This document shows, piece by piece, positions 9,786 to 18,510 of a stretch of 64,000 nt of DNA (positions within the stretch are counted from its first letter, which is position 1; each line of letters begins with the position of its first letter). Location: the NCBI RefSeq assembly GCF_003390395.1, contig NZ_QUOV01000001.1, positions 3,162,001 to 3,226,000 on the forward strand, given 5' to 3'. The notes below the pieces were generated by a model. The model was not told the DNA's origin. It saw only the letters and a list, made by a program, of their open reading frames with translations, and did not search any database. The position numbers and the translations under genes were made by a program. This DNA comes from Thalassotalea euphylliae. Lineage in GTDB: Bacteria > Pseudomonadota > Gammaproteobacteria > Enterobacterales > Alteromonadaceae.

Positions 9786-10496
9786 TTGAATGGGAACGCA
9801 GTCAATCCATGGCGTGTTGATAAATTAGAGTATTTTCTAGAAAAAAAGGAGAACTCTTTCGAACATATTGAAAGGCTTAGGTCTTTGACTCGGACTATTG
9901 ATATTTTTCATTATCACCTTTATGAGGCAAGAGATTCTATCAACGCCACTGGCGACTTAACTTCCGTCAAGGGATTTGAGTTCGTTTTATCGGATGAATT
10001 TAATGATAAGTCATCAATTAAATTAAGATTGGCAATACAAGCTAATATCCAATCCTCTCTATATTCCGCCAGAGCAATTTATGATTTGTTTGCTCAGTTG
10101 CTTAATAGCCTCCTTTTAGATAAACCTTTAGCGACAAATAATTGTGACTTTTTTAAGCTTCAAAGAAAACTCCCAGAGTCCAAGCTAAAAAATTATCTAA
10201 ACTATTTAAGTTCAACTATTGAATTTCAATACGTAAATGCCTTTTTAAACACAATAAAACACAGAAATTTAGTCTCATTTAGTGCTTTATATGATTTCGA
10301 ATCCGATAAAGGCGGTGTAAGGTTTGGCTCTTTCGATTATAACGGTACCAAATTTCCACGCATGTGGGCACAAGATGTAATGGAGTATTCGCTATTTGTG
10401 AAGAATTCAATTGTTACTGCCGGAAATTGTTTAAACCAAGAGCTAGGCATAATAAATGCTCCTAAGAACGCTGAGCCACAGCACATAGAAAACTAA
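9786..10496 (+). CDS. Hypothetical helical protein, possibly HEPN-like
   Basis: No firm family. The frame starts at TTG 9786 with an AAAGGA ribosome site about eight bases upstream; the nearby ATG at 9790 is out of frame. The 236-residue product is mostly helical, with no signal or membrane segment. A pair of long helices (SLYSARAIYDLFAQLLNSLL, then QYVNAFLNTIKHRNLVSFS) contains an N-x3-KHRN element that recalls HEPN-type proteins, but this is a weak visual guess. The gene is more AT-rich than purL and uses rarer codons (AGA, ATA), which hints at acquisition. It is followed after 32 bp by the MAPEG gene. Confidence 0.55.
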   Translation: MNGNAVNPWRVDKLEYFLEKKENSFEHIERLRSLTRTIDIFHYHLYEARDSINATGDLTSVKGFEFVLSDEFNDKSSIKLRLAIQANIQSSLYSARAIYDLFAQLLNSLLLDKPLATNNCDFFKLQRKLPESKLKNYLNYLSSTIEFQYVNAFLNTIKHRNLVSFSALYDFESDKGGVRFGSFDYNGTKFPRMWAQDVMEYSLFVKNSIVTAGNCLNQELGIINAPKNAEPQHIEN

Positions 10497-10528
10497 TCCA
10501 TTAAAATAACAACAGGAAACTTAAAAAA

Positions 10529-10918
10529 ATGATAACACTAATCTGGTGCCTAATATTGGCCGCGCTACTTCCTTATATTGCTAAAGCACCGTTGGCCGCG
10601 GCGATGAATAAATTAGGGGGGTATGACAACAACCACCCGAGAGAGCAGCAAACGAAACTAACTGGTTTTGGTGCTCGTGCCCTAGCAGCCCATCAAAATG
10701 CATTTGAATCGCTGATTGTCTTTACCGCGGCGATTTTACTGGCAATTGCGACGAATACCACAGGCGAAACAATTCAAACACTTGCCATTGCTCATATTGT
10801 TTTAAGAGTTGCCTATCACCTACTTTACCTACTCAATATTGGCCTACTACGCTCAATTGTTTGGGGATTCGGTATAGCCTGTTCATTTGCCATTATGTGG
10901 CTCTGTATTCCGAGTTAA
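10529..10918 (+). CDS. MAPEG-family inner membrane protein
   Basis: The 129-residue protein has four hydrophobic segments (about 2-20, 60-80, 85-105, 108-126) and the MAPEG features RALAAHQNAFESLIVF followed by a second helix pair with RVAYHLLYLLNIGLLRS. MAPEG proteins include glutathione-dependent membrane enzymes, but most bacterial members of this short type (YecN/DUF1624-like neighbours) have no assigned substrate. It probably sits in the inner membrane. The ribosome site is ACAGGAAAC before ATG 10529. Confidence 0.8.
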   Translation: MITLIWCLILAALLPYIAKAPLAAAMNKLGGYDNNHPREQQTKLTGFGARALAAHQNAFESLIVFTAAILLAIATNTTGETIQTLAIAHIVLRVAYHLLYLLNIGLLRSIVWGFGIACSFAIMWLCIPS

Positions 10919-10921
10919 CCA

Positions 10922-10949
10922 GTGCCTACCTAGTCAAACAAGTAGGCAC
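10922..10949 (+). terminator. Hairpin after the MAPEG gene
   Basis: GTGCCTAC at 10922-10929 pairs perfectly with GTAGGCAC at 10942-10949 across 12 bases, four bases past the stop codon. There is no T-tract, so termination is uncertain. Confidence 0.4.
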
Positions 10950-11017
10950 CTGAACACAAGCATTTTGCTCGTTTAAGTAAGTATCACGTATTATTTGGTC
11001 GGGGCTTAGAACTATCA

Positions 11018-11392
11018 ATGCAATTGCAAGAAATGTACGAAGAGTTTAGAGCCACTTTTCCAGAAATTACACGCAAAGCTGACATCGTTCACATCAAACT
11101 CTGGGGTGAACTCGATCCAAGTTTCGCATATTCGTGGTTTGAAAGTTTAGCGAATGCCATCAATCATGAGATGTCCAAAAGTAGCGAATCAGCCCAATAT
11201 AGACCAATTTTCGAATACTTTAGACAAAAGTACCTCTTTGAAAATAATGATATTAAAAACTGTATAGACGTAGCCTTTGTCGAGAATTTATTCTGGCGGG
11301 TAAAAGCAGAGCATGCATCACCCTACTGGGCATTAATGCCTGATATTCTTAAACAACTGTATATTCAGTTTCATGGTCGAAGCCGCTGCTAG
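11018..11392 (+). CDS. Hypothetical protein, 124 aa
   Basis: No family is recognised. It is a soluble, mostly helical product rich in aromatic residues (SFAYSWFESLANAINHEM; HASPYWALMPDILKQLYIQF) with no signal peptide or cysteine motif. ATG 11018 is the first codon of the frame and has no clear ribosome site, so the start is only moderately secure. The next gene begins 28 bp downstream, so the two may share a transcript. Confidence 0.5.
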   Translation: MQLQEMYEEFRATFPEITRKADIVHIKLWGELDPSFAYSWFESLANAINHEMSKSSESAQYRPIFEYFRQKYLFENNDIKNCIDVAFVENLFWRVKAEHASPYWALMPDILKQLYIQFHGRSRC

Positions 11393-11420
11393 TGCAGTTG
11401 TAAAAAACTAAGGAATATTA

Positions 11421-11891
11421 GTGAAACATTTAGCTATTGTTGTTTTAACAATCACGTTGTTTGGTTGTGCCAGCGGCCAATTAGATCTTTATAACGCTAA
11501 CGGTAAGAAAGTTGGCGAATGCACAGCAGGTTATGATTGGCATCCATACGGCGTAAAAGACTCTGTCGACTGGCTACTTAATTGGTGTGCGCAACAAGCG
11601 ATCGCCCAAGGTATGGAGGTCGTAAGAGTTTCCGAGCCAGCTATTCTGCAAAAAGACTATTCTTACCCTAAGCCCACTGCTGCTGATTATTGGACGAAAA
11701 AATCTTCGAAGGCTGCATTTCACGCCAATATTATTACCGAAACGGAATATGGCTATATTCTGGCAGATATTGAAAACCAATTTTATTTAAGAAATGTTGA
11801 TGCGCAAAAGCAATTTGAACAAGGTGAGATAAGCGAGGAAGATTATCGCCAGTTATTGGAGAAGTCGGCGCTTATTTTCTATGGTGACTAA
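11421..11891 (+). CDS. Hypothetical lipoprotein
   Basis: GTG 11421 has AAGGAATA upstream. The N-terminus is a short lipoprotein signal (MKHLAIVVLTITLFGCAS, lipobox LFGC, Cys about 16). The mature part has a conserved-looking CTAGYDWHPYGVKDSVDWLLNWCAQQA region with two cysteines. It ends with a short amphipathic helix (QFEQGEISEEDYRQLLEK) that resembles a SHOCT-type oligomerization helix. The mature protein is probably anchored in the outer membrane, facing the periplasm. Function unknown. Confidence 0.65.
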   Translation: MKHLAIVVLTITLFGCASGQLDLYNANGKKVGECTAGYDWHPYGVKDSVDWLLNWCAQQAIAQGMEVVRVSEPAILQKDYSYPKPTAADYWTKKSSKAAFHANIITETEYGYILADIENQFYLRNVDAQKQFEQGEISEEDYRQLLEKSALIFYGD

Positions 11892-11910
11892 ACCTCACAG
11901 ATCAGCAAAG

Positions 11911-11956
11911 TTTGTTAAGCTCACTATTGTTTATCTCACTCTTGTTTATCTCACTA
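11911..11956. repeat. 15-bp tandem repeat, about three units
   Basis: TTGTTTATCTCACTC at 11927-11941 and TTGTTTATCTCACTA at 11942-11956 differ only at the last base; a diverged third unit (TTTGTTAAGCTCACTA) precedes them at 11911-11926. The array lies between a stop codon and the next ribosome site. Confidence 0.75.
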
Positions 11957-11969
11957 CGGAGGCAAAGTT

Positions 11970-13022
11970 ATGAATATTAAGCCGTTAGCCATGTGCTGTT
12001 TGTTCAGTTTTTTTCAGTTGTCAGCACACGCCACTGACATAGCTGAAAGTGCTGAGAGCGCTGATAACTCTGCATTTTCCAACCTAACAATAGATTCCGT
12101 ATTTAACACCCCGCACTTTTATGTTGAGAGCAACCTTGAATTTGCCCTATTGCACGAGCTAGCCCATGCGATTATTGAGTTAAATAATATTCCAGTATTA
12201 GGTGGTCGAGAAAAAGCAGCCGATCAAATCGCTACCATGTTTATGATGCTAAACAGTCGCGACGTAGAAGATGATTTGTTAGATCAGATGATTTCCATTT
12301 CCGCGGAATGGATGATTGAATGGCAACAAGAAGTAGAACATTCATCTATTGCTTTTTGGGATGTTCACCCATTGTCGATTCAACGTTTTTATGACGTTAC
12401 TTGCCTGATGTATGGCGCTGCGGTGGATAAGCTAGAGCGAATTCGAAAAGAGGCGTGGCTTCCTTATCAACGCGCTTGGGATTGCGACATTGAGTTCCAA
12501 CAAAACCGAGAAACATTGAGCTGGCTTGCCGACAACTACAGTTATGTAACCTTCGATGAAAACTGGCACCCTGTTCCCAAAGTAAACGCCAGCGCTGTTC
12601 ACCCAAAAGTTAATGTGCAATACATAACGCCCTCTCGGCCCGCGCACAAAACCATACTAGAGTGGTTACAATCGTCCGAGCGTGTTGCCTACATTCTTGG
12701 CCGAGTGAATGAAGCGATTAAGCTACCCAAGCCAGTGACCATTTATTTTGAAAGCCAATGCTCTGGCCCAGATGCTTGGTGGAATCCCAAAATTGATGGC
12801 ATTATTGTTTGCTACGAGTTGATTGAGCAGTTTGAGCAAAATAAAAAACGCTTAAAGCCTTTAATTAATAAGCTCAAAGGTGAAGCGAATCAAAGCCATC
12901 TGTTCTTGTTTCCTAGCAAATACGAAACGCTGATATCAAAGCAAAAAGGTGTTCTTAGAGAGCGCTTTATCCAAATGATGGATCAGATGTTAGAGCAAAA
13001 TAAAGATGCCCAATCAAAATAA
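11970..13022 (+). CDS. DUF4344-family putative metallopeptidase, secreted
   Basis: The protein starts with a signal peptide (MNIKPLAMCCLFSFFQLSAHA). The core has a zinc-metalloprotease motif HELAH in LEFALLHELAHAIIELNNIPVLGGREKAADQIATMF, the arrangement typical of DUF4344: HExxH, then a PVLGxxExxADxxA segment that could supply the third zinc ligand. A second conserved stretch reads HPLSIQRFYDVTCLMYG, and the C-terminal part has ESQCSGPDAWWNPKIDGIIVCYEL with paired cysteines. The substrate is unknown; a periplasmic location is inferred. The ribosome site is ACGGAGGC before ATG 11970. Confidence 0.82.
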   Translation: MNIKPLAMCCLFSFFQLSAHATDIAESAESADNSAFSNLTIDSVFNTPHFYVESNLEFALLHELAHAIIELNNIPVLGGREKAADQIATMFMMLNSRDVEDDLLDQMISISAEWMIEWQQEVEHSSIAFWDVHPLSIQRFYDVTCLMYGAAVDKLERIRKEAWLPYQRAWDCDIEFQQNRETLSWLADNYSYVTFDENWHPVPKVNASAVHPKVNVQYITPSRPAHKTILEWLQSSERVAYILGRVNEAIKLPKPVTIYFESQCSGPDAWWNPKIDGIIVCYELIEQFEQNKKRLKPLINKLKGEANQSHLFLFPSKYETLISKQKGVLRERFIQMMDQMLEQNKDAQSK

Positions 13023-13159
13023 TTGCTGTCATAAACCGCAATAGATAGTAGGCGTTAATCAATGAAACTCGTAAATCACATGTTTAATTAACCAGACCTC
13101 TGCCTTGTGGTATCTATACTATGGTCATTTCTGAAAGTTATAAAAAGTAAACCGTGATT

Positions 13160-13495
13160 ATGATTGCTAAGACTCCGAAACCGCCTTACTACGCCGTTAT
13201 ATTTACTTCCTTGAGGAGTGAAAATGACACAGCTAATAACACCGCTAATGACGATGGTTATGCAAAAACTGCCGAACATATGGTTAATTTAGCCAGCCAG
13301 CAATCTGGCTTTCTTGGCATTGAATCAGCGCGTGAAGGTCTTGGTATCACCGTCTCTTATTGGCAAGATCTTGAATCTATTCGAGCGTGGAAGGTGAATG
13401 CCGAGCACCAACTAGCGCAGCGCAAAGGTTACGAGCTTTGGTATGAAAGCTTTAAAGTACGTATTACGAAAGTTGAGCGCGATTACGGTGTTTAA
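13160..13495 (+). CDS. Antibiotic biosynthesis monooxygenase (ABM) family protein
   Basis: A single ferredoxin-like ABM domain of 111 residues, with YYAVIFTSLRSE, HMVNLASQQSGFLGIESARE and ITVSYWQDLESIRAWKVNAEHQLAQ, the hallmark of the YqjZ-like branch. Members include heme-degrading and quinol monooxygenases, but most are uncharacterised; dimer formation is typical. The frame opens at GTG 13154, but ATG 13160 (MIAKTPKPPYYAV) fits homologous N-termini better. Confidence 0.85.
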   Translation: MIAKTPKPPYYAVIFTSLRSENDTANNTANDDGYAKTAEHMVNLASQQSGFLGIESAREGLGITVSYWQDLESIRAWKVNAEHQLAQRKGYELWYESFKVRITKVERDYGV

Positions 13496-13657
13496 TCACT
13501 ACTTTTTTTGCGTGGTTTGATAGGAGCATAGGCAGTTACTGGCACGAAAGTTACATACACAAAAGCTAATTGTACGAAAAAAACTGAAAAGCCTTTCCTA
13601 TAAGGACACTCAAGGTAACATCATTTAGAGCTGAGCAATAAACACAAAGGAGCAGCA

Positions 13658-14023
13658 ATGTCTTTCACCGCCATTAACTTCAAAGAAAAGTTCGATAAGT
13701 TTGCCGAACAATGGTCGCCACGCGTTATAGCTGAAATGAATGATTATCAATTTAAACTGGCAAAGGTGGAAGGTGAATTTGTTTGGCACCAACACAGCGA
13801 CACTGATGAAGTGTTCATTGTAATAAGTGGCACATTAACGATCGAATTTAGAGATGGTAAGGTTACGCTACAAGCAGGTGAAATGTATGTTGTGCCCAAA
13901 GGTGTTGAACATAAACCTGTAGCGCAAAGTGAATGCCAAATTATGCTGGTTGAACCTAAAGGCGTGGTCAATACCGGAGAGGAAACCTCTGATTTAACCG
14001 CTGAAAACGATGTGTGGATTTAG
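13658..14023 (+). CDS. Cupin-domain protein
   Basis: A single cupin barrel of 121 residues. Motif 1 reads WHQHSDTDEVFIVISGTLTIEF, with the two His and Glu metal ligands; motif 2 reads GEMYVVPKGVEHKPVAQSE, with the third His. This is a typical small metal-binding cupin of unknown substrate. A strong ribosome site (AAAGGAGCAGCA) sits before ATG 13658. It stands alone between gaps of 162 and 189 bp. Confidence 0.85.
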   Translation: MSFTAINFKEKFDKFAEQWSPRVIAEMNDYQFKLAKVEGEFVWHQHSDTDEVFIVISGTLTIEFRDGKVTLQAGEMYVVPKGVEHKPVAQSECQIMLVEPKGVVNTGEETSDLTAENDVWI

Positions 14024-14212
14024 GACTTAGAACCTAAGGTTTAGGGTTAAGATTTACATCTCGTTACGATTTAAACGTTTGTATTTGGCATATTTTGCGA
14101 AGACTATAGAACTTGTTGTTCATTTAACAACTAAGCACTGAGCTATACCAAACGCTAAGCAGTAATGTATCGCTGTTAGCCATCATTTGTCATAGATAAA
14201 AGGATTTACCGC

Positions 14213-14740
14213 ATGAACAAACATAGACTCATTTGGCTTATCGCCCTGTTTGCCGCACATATATCTATAACTAGCCACGCTGAAGATATCAATTTTTCCC
14301 TAGGCACTGGTTATCCCTACCTTTTTATTCCAGAAGTTTCATATTCCGCTAGTGGTGGCCAGCAACGTTTATATGCGAATTACAAATTAGGTTTAGATGA
14401 CGGCTTTGCTATCGGCTTTGAACATAGCCTTGATTCAGCTAATCAACACGCGATTGGCTTATTAGTCGGAGCGATTGGTGCGCAAGACGACGAGCGGCCA
14501 TGTCCCAACAATGATGAAGAAAACAGTGTTGCGGAGGGTTTAGCCAGTGTCATAGCGTGCAGCATAGTTGAAGTATTCGACCATGAAACCACAAACGGTA
14601 TCGGCTTATCGTACAGCTACAATCATCGCGGTTTGAATAACTCTGGCTTTCGTATTCGCTTTGAGGCTGGTTACGGCGAAGGGGTTGATAGTAAAGAAAA
14701 GCGCTTTGATGGCGCTGTTGTACTGAGTTATCAATTTTAA
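14213..14740 (+). CDS. Secreted protein, probably a small outer-membrane beta-barrel
   Basis: The N-terminus is a Sec signal (LIWLIALFAAHISITSHA, cleaved before EDINFS). The mature part alternates polar and hydrophobic residues in strand-like runs and ends with AVVLSYQF, a C-terminal phenylalanine signature of outer-membrane beta-barrels. Two cysteines (RPCPNN, IACSIV) may form a loop disulfide. No family is recognised. About 155 mature residues would allow a barrel of six to eight strands. The ribosome site is AAAAGGA. Confidence 0.6.
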   Translation: MNKHRLIWLIALFAAHISITSHAEDINFSLGTGYPYLFIPEVSYSASGGQQRLYANYKLGLDDGFAIGFEHSLDSANQHAIGLLVGAIGAQDDERPCPNNDEENSVAEGLASVIACSIVEVFDHETTNGIGLSYSYNHRGLNNSGFRIRFEAGYGEGVDSKEKRFDGAVVLSYQF

Positions 14741-14939
14741 GTTGTCGGTTATAAGTTATCAGTGCTAAGTAAATAGCGTTTGAGATATTTCTTATCAGTT
14801 CAGGGAATACTAATGCAACGCGGCTATTCGGGTGTATACATCAAGTAACTAGTTAATAAACAGCACCTTTCTCCAAACAAACACTCGTGTTATGGTTAAT
14901 TTATATTCCTTTATAAAACAAAAATAACTAGGACAAGAG

Positions 14940-15362
14940 ATGACAGACGCAGCAATTTTCTATCCCGTACTCGCACAAATTTTATTAGTGATCTTATTGT
15001 TTTTCACACTGGCGGCGCGAAAAGCTAAGGCGGTAAAAGCAAAAAGCGTTGATTTAACCAAAACAGCGACCGACTCAAGTGCTTGGACAACAGAGGTTGT
15101 CAAAGTATCAAATAATATTGCCAATCAATTCGAAACTCCGATCTTATTTTTGATCTTGTGTGTTATTGCTTTTGTATTGGGACTGGCTGATTACATTACT
15201 GTTGGCTTAGCTTGGGCATACGTCGTGTTTCGCTATATTCATGCCTATATCCATATCGGTTCAAACTATGTGCCCTATCGAATGCGCACCTTCGCCGTGT
15301 CGTTATTGATTATTTTAGCCATGGCTATTCGTATTGGGCTTGAGATAAATACCATTACCTAA
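14940..15362 (+). CDS. MAPEG-family inner membrane protein
   Basis: A second MAPEG protein in the window (140 residues, four predicted membrane helices at about 7-25, 70-90, 92-110, 118-136). The family core is clear: VSNNIANQFETPILFLILCVIAF, then VYVVFRYIHAYIHIGSNYVPYRMR-like sequence (AYVVFRYIHAYIHIGSNYV). It resembles the MAPEG subgroup with NQFExPVLFY rather than the shorter one at 10529, so the two are not recent duplicates. Function unknown. Confidence 0.85.
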   Translation: MTDAAIFYPVLAQILLVILLFFTLAARKAKAVKAKSVDLTKTATDSSAWTTEVVKVSNNIANQFETPILFLILCVIAFVLGLADYITVGLAWAYVVFRYIHAYIHIGSNYVPYRMRTFAVSLLIILAMAIRIGLEINTIT

Positions 15363-15499
15363 ATAAAAAAGTGCTTAAGTAATCTTGCAAATATCAGCGA
15401 GGTTACTTAACTCGTTCTATTTACCTAGCTCTCTGTACTTAGGGCAAATTACATAGAAAGACTTACAACACACGAACAAGACAACTATGGTTGCAGTTT

Positions 15500-15868
15500 A
15501 TGCCATACAAAATTACCAGTGTAGTGGTTGGTTTATATGCATTAATTGGTTTAGCCGTTTGTTATTTTTATAATTTTACAAATTGGTTAAGCCTATTCGT
15601 TGCTGTTTTGAGTTACGCGCTACTACCTGCTTTGAGCGCCTACTGGACGTGGCAGAAAGTAAGAGTCGGTATTTTGATTGCGGCCTTGTATTTTGCATTT
15701 CAGAGTATTCGCCGCGTGAGCCCTGAGAGCTTTTTACCGCATATCGCGCCAATATCGCTGTCTTTTCCGTTGGGAGATTTTACTTCAGGAAATGGACTAT
15801 TAATTGATGTCTTTGCGATTGCCATGGTTATTATTTTGCTTTCTTTACAAGCCAAAGCTAAGCATTAA
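15500..15868 (+). CDS. Hypothetical four-helix membrane protein
   Basis: About 122 residues with four hydrophobic segments (roughly 5-22, 25-45, 55-75, 95-118). No family is recognised. ATG 15500 (MPYKITSVVV) is preferred over the in-frame TTG at 15491. The third segment is followed by a charged turn (QSIRRVSPESFLPH). It is followed after 52 bp by a GNAT gene. Confidence 0.6.
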   Translation: MPYKITSVVVGLYALIGLAVCYFYNFTNWLSLFVAVLSYALLPALSAYWTWQKVRVGILIAALYFAFQSIRRVSPESFLPHIAPISLSFPLGDFTSGNGLLIDVFAIAMVIILLSLQAKAKH

Positions 15869-15920
15869 TTTAAGAGCCGACTGCTGTATCAAGAGAGTTA
15901 ACGTTTAGGAGAGGAGCGCC

Positions 15921-16376
15921 ATGAATATTCAATTGGATGATTTATCAAGTAAGCAAGTTCTCGCATTATTACAAGAACACCTTGATGATATGCAGGCAAC
16001 CTCACCACCAGAGAGTAAGCACGCGCTTGACTTGGATGGGTTAAAACATCCATCGGTAAAGTTTTGGTGCCTTTGGGATAGCACAACACTGGCAGGCTTT
16101 GCCGCCTATAAGCAACTAGATAACAAGCACGCAGAATTAAAATCAATGCGAACCTCGGCGAACTACAAAAATCAGGGTATCGCTACCCGCCTGTTAACGC
16201 ATATTATCAGCGACGCTAAAGCCAATGGGTATACACGAATCAGCCTAGAAACTGGTTCGATGGCATACTTTAAGCCCGCTCGTGCCCTTTACCAAAAACA
16301 TGGTTTTGAATATTGTTCACCCTTTAGTGACTATGCTGAAGACCCCAATAGCAAGTTTATGACCTTGAGTTTGTGA
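15921..16376 (+). CDS. GNAT-family N-acetyltransferase
   Basis: A 151-residue GNAT fold. The acetyl-CoA-binding motif A is visible as AELKSMRTSANYKNQGIATRLL (Q/RxxGxG/A-type, here QGIA), followed by ISLETGSMAYFKPARALYQKHGFEYC, which matches the YsnE/PhnO-like branch. The substrate is unknown. The ribosome site TAGGAGAGG lies before ATG 15921. The TGA overlaps the ATG of the next gene by one base, so the pair is cotranscribed. Confidence 0.87.
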   Translation: MNIQLDDLSSKQVLALLQEHLDDMQATSPPESKHALDLDGLKHPSVKFWCLWDSTTLAGFAAYKQLDNKHAELKSMRTSANYKNQGIATRLLTHIISDAKANGYTRISLETGSMAYFKPARALYQKHGFEYCSPFSDYAEDPNSKFMTLSL

Positions 16377-16705
16377 TGAGTAAACGTTTTACTTCAAGTT
16401 GGTTACGGCGCTGCATCGCGACTTGCCTCGCCTCAACGATTACAGCTTGTGTTGTCGTGCCGATCACCGATCATAGCTATCAAGCAAAATGTGAAATGTC
16501 TTCGGACAGAAAAATATTAAAAATAGTAGATGGTTATAAGGATAATAATACTTATTACTCTATTTCTGGCGTAATATTGCTGCCCATTACAGGTATTTTC
16601 TCTGGCGCATACGTCGCAGTAAACAATATTTATCACCTTGGTGAAGAAACTATTGTTTGCGGCAAGAAAACGGCTAATGGCGGCTCAGAAACATCAGCTA
16701 AGTAG
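16376..16705 (+). CDS. Hypothetical small lipoprotein or membrane protein
   Basis: The start at ATG 16376 overlaps the GNAT stop (TGATG); GTG 16373 is also in frame. The N-terminus has a positively charged lead and a hydrophobic signal ending in LASTITACVVV, with Cys about residue 25 as a plausible lipobox (ITAC). The mature part has two further cysteines (AKCEM, IVCGKK) and a hydrophobic, Gly-rich stretch (ISGVILLPITGIFSGAYVAV). No family recognised. Confidence 0.6.
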   Translation: MSKRFTSSWLRRCIATCLASTITACVVVPITDHSYQAKCEMSSDRKILKIVDGYKDNNTYYSISGVILLPITGIFSGAYVAVNNIYHLGEETIVCGKKTANGGSETSAK

Positions 16706-16770
16706 CGAAGTGTGTTCGCGCGCTAGTCTAGCCAAGCTATGGCCTATTCGTATCGCTCTGCTTTGATCAC

Positions 16771-16936
16771 TTATACCAATTGAATTAATTAGTTGATCAA
16801 TTATGGCGTAGGAAAAAGGCTCAGAAACAAGGCGTTATTTATTGTTAACTAGTTGTTCTAATTTCAAAAATAACAACGCAGTTAATGAGCCTTTTAACCA
16901 GCCAGAATAATCAAGTATTTATTGAAATTGGTATTA
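16771..16936. mobile_element. MITE-like palindromic element, about 160 bp
   Basis: Terminal inverted repeats ATACCAATT (16773-16781) and AATTGGTAT (16926-16934) bound a non-coding stretch flanked by TTA on both sides (16771-16773 and 16934-16936), consistent with a 3-bp target duplication. Inside, AAAAGGCTCA (16814-16823) and TGAGCCTTTT (16886-16895) are perfect inverted arms, and GCGTTATTT near 16832 is mirrored by AAATAACAACGC near 16868. The whole element can fold as one long imperfect hairpin. It has no coding capacity. Confidence 0.6.
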
Positions 16937-16960
16937 ATATTAAAATTTAGAAACTAGTCG

Positions 16961-17902
16961 ATGAAAACCGTTTTTTATACCCTACTTGCACTTTGTGCTT
17001 TTGCCGGCAACTCTATTTTGTGTCGTTTAGCATTAGGCGAAAATACGATTGATGCCGCCAGCTTCACCAACATTCGTTTAGTCTCTGGCATTGTTACTTT
17101 AATGATGATTTACGCCTTTGTTAACTTAACAAACAAGTCAGCAAACAAGGTCACCGAAAGCGTTGCGAAAGGCTCAAACACGCACCCGCAAAAATTAGCG
17201 TCACTAAAAAGTGCGACTGGCACTTGGTGGGCTGCCGCTATGTTATTTACCTATGCCGTAACCTTTTCTTATGCTTATGTAACGCTAGATACAGGTACTG
17301 GCGCATTGATCTTATTTGCCACTGTGCAACTCACGTTAATCTTCATTGGCTTAATAACGGGGAATCGCCTTAATGCGTTAGAGTGGCTGGGCTTACTATT
17401 GGCCTTTTCAGGTTTTGTTTATTTGGTTTTGCCAACGCTAAGCACGCCGTCGTTAATTGGCTTTATCTTAATGTCTATTTCAGGCATTGCCTGGGGGTTT
17501 TATACTTTGGCCGGCAGGCAATCAATGAATCCACTTGCCGATACCAGTTTTAATTTTTTAAGAACCCTGCCATTTGTCATTGTGCTGTTGGCATTGACCA
17601 TTGCAACCGCAGATATTAGCGCGCAAGGCGTGGGCTATGCTGTGATGTCTGGTGCTGTAGCTTCTGGCTTAGGTTACACCATTTGGTATAAAGCCCTACC
17701 TAGCCTATCGGCCATACAAGCCGGAGTTGTACAGTTGTTAGTGCCGATATTAGCGGCGGTTGGCGGCGTTATTTTCGCTGGTGAAAGTTTGTCGATGCGT
17801 TTAATCATTGCATCGTTAACGATTCTAGGCGGCATACTACTTGTGATGTCTTCAAAGCACTTAATCGCGCTAAGCGCCAGCAAGCCAAGCAAATTGGGTT
17901 AG
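16961..17902 (+). CDS. EamA/DMT-family transporter
   Basis: A 313-residue inner-membrane protein with ten hydrophobic segments in the two-EamA-repeat layout of the drug/metabolite transporter superfamily. The N-terminal repeat starts LLALCAFAGNSILCRLAL and NIRLVSGIVTLMM; the C-terminal one has GIAWGFYTLAGRQS and the end segment LVPILAAVGGVIFAGESLSMRLIIASLTILGG, typical of RhaT/YdcZ-like exporters. The substrate cannot be read from the sequence. A hydrophilic insert (about 55-80, Lys/Ser/Asn-rich) separates helices 2 and 3. Confidence 0.88.
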   Translation: MKTVFYTLLALCAFAGNSILCRLALGENTIDAASFTNIRLVSGIVTLMMIYAFVNLTNKSANKVTESVAKGSNTHPQKLASLKSATGTWWAAAMLFTYAVTFSYAYVTLDTGTGALILFATVQLTLIFIGLITGNRLNALEWLGLLLAFSGFVYLVLPTLSTPSLIGFILMSISGIAWGFYTLAGRQSMNPLADTSFNFLRTLPFVIVLLALTIATADISAQGVGYAVMSGAVASGLGYTIWYKALPSLSAIQAGVVQLLVPILAAVGGVIFAGESLSMRLIIASLTILGGILLVMSSKHLIALSASKPSKLG

Positions 17903-18084
17903 TCGCATCGACCGTTGCTAACAGTAAGTTTAAGCGCGCCCTCCCTAGCTAAGCCTAGTTCACCCCAGCCTATCGAGTGTTGTTTACGCTAGCTCTTGCC
18001 AATTTGCATTGACCTGTTTATGTTGTAGATAGGTGTTTTAGCTACACCTTATAGCCAAGCTTACTCTTAAACAAGGAAGTGCAA

Positions 18085-18510
18085 TTGTCTGATACAAATC
18101 CCCCAATGCTCACTGGTAGCTGTTGCTGCGGTAAAGTGAGCTTTTCGCTAGCAGATGATTTTAGTCAATTCTATTTTTGTCACTGTCAGCAATGTCAAAA
18201 GCTAACTGGCTCTGCCCATGCTGCGAACTTATTAACCGCACCTGAAAATATTCAATGGCTGCAAGGAGAAGAGCTACTTAAACGCTACGATCATCCAAGG
18301 CGTTCATTTACGAAAGTATTTTGCACTGCATGTGGCTCAGGTTTACCGTTTTTAACGCAAAGTAAATTGTTTCTCATTGTGCCAGCGGGGTGTTTAGATA
18401 CGCCACCGACAAAGCAGCCCGATGCGCAAATGTTTTGTGCCGAGCAAACTGATTGGCACCAATTAGGTATTGATGCGCCAAAGCACGATGGTTTTCCGTG
18501 TAATGACTAA
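18085..18510 (+). CDS. GFA-family (CENP-V type) zinc protein
   Basis: About 141 residues with the GFA zinc pattern: GSCCCGKVSF, FCHCQQCQKLTGSAHAAN and FCTACGSGLPF supply the two zinc sites of the glutathione-dependent formaldehyde-activating enzyme fold. True Gfa activity is doubtful for the family; many members are uncharacterised. The frame opens at GTG 18079, but the ribosome site AAGGAAG (18073-18079) overlaps that codon, so TTG 18085 is the better start. The end overlaps the next gene. Confidence 0.85.
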   Translation: MSDTNPPMLTGSCCCGKVSFSLADDFSQFYFCHCQQCQKLTGSAHAANLLTAPENIQWLQGEELLKRYDHPRRSFTKVFCTACGSGLPFLTQSKLFLIVPAGCLDTPPTKQPDAQMFCAEQTDWHQLGIDAPKHDGFPCND

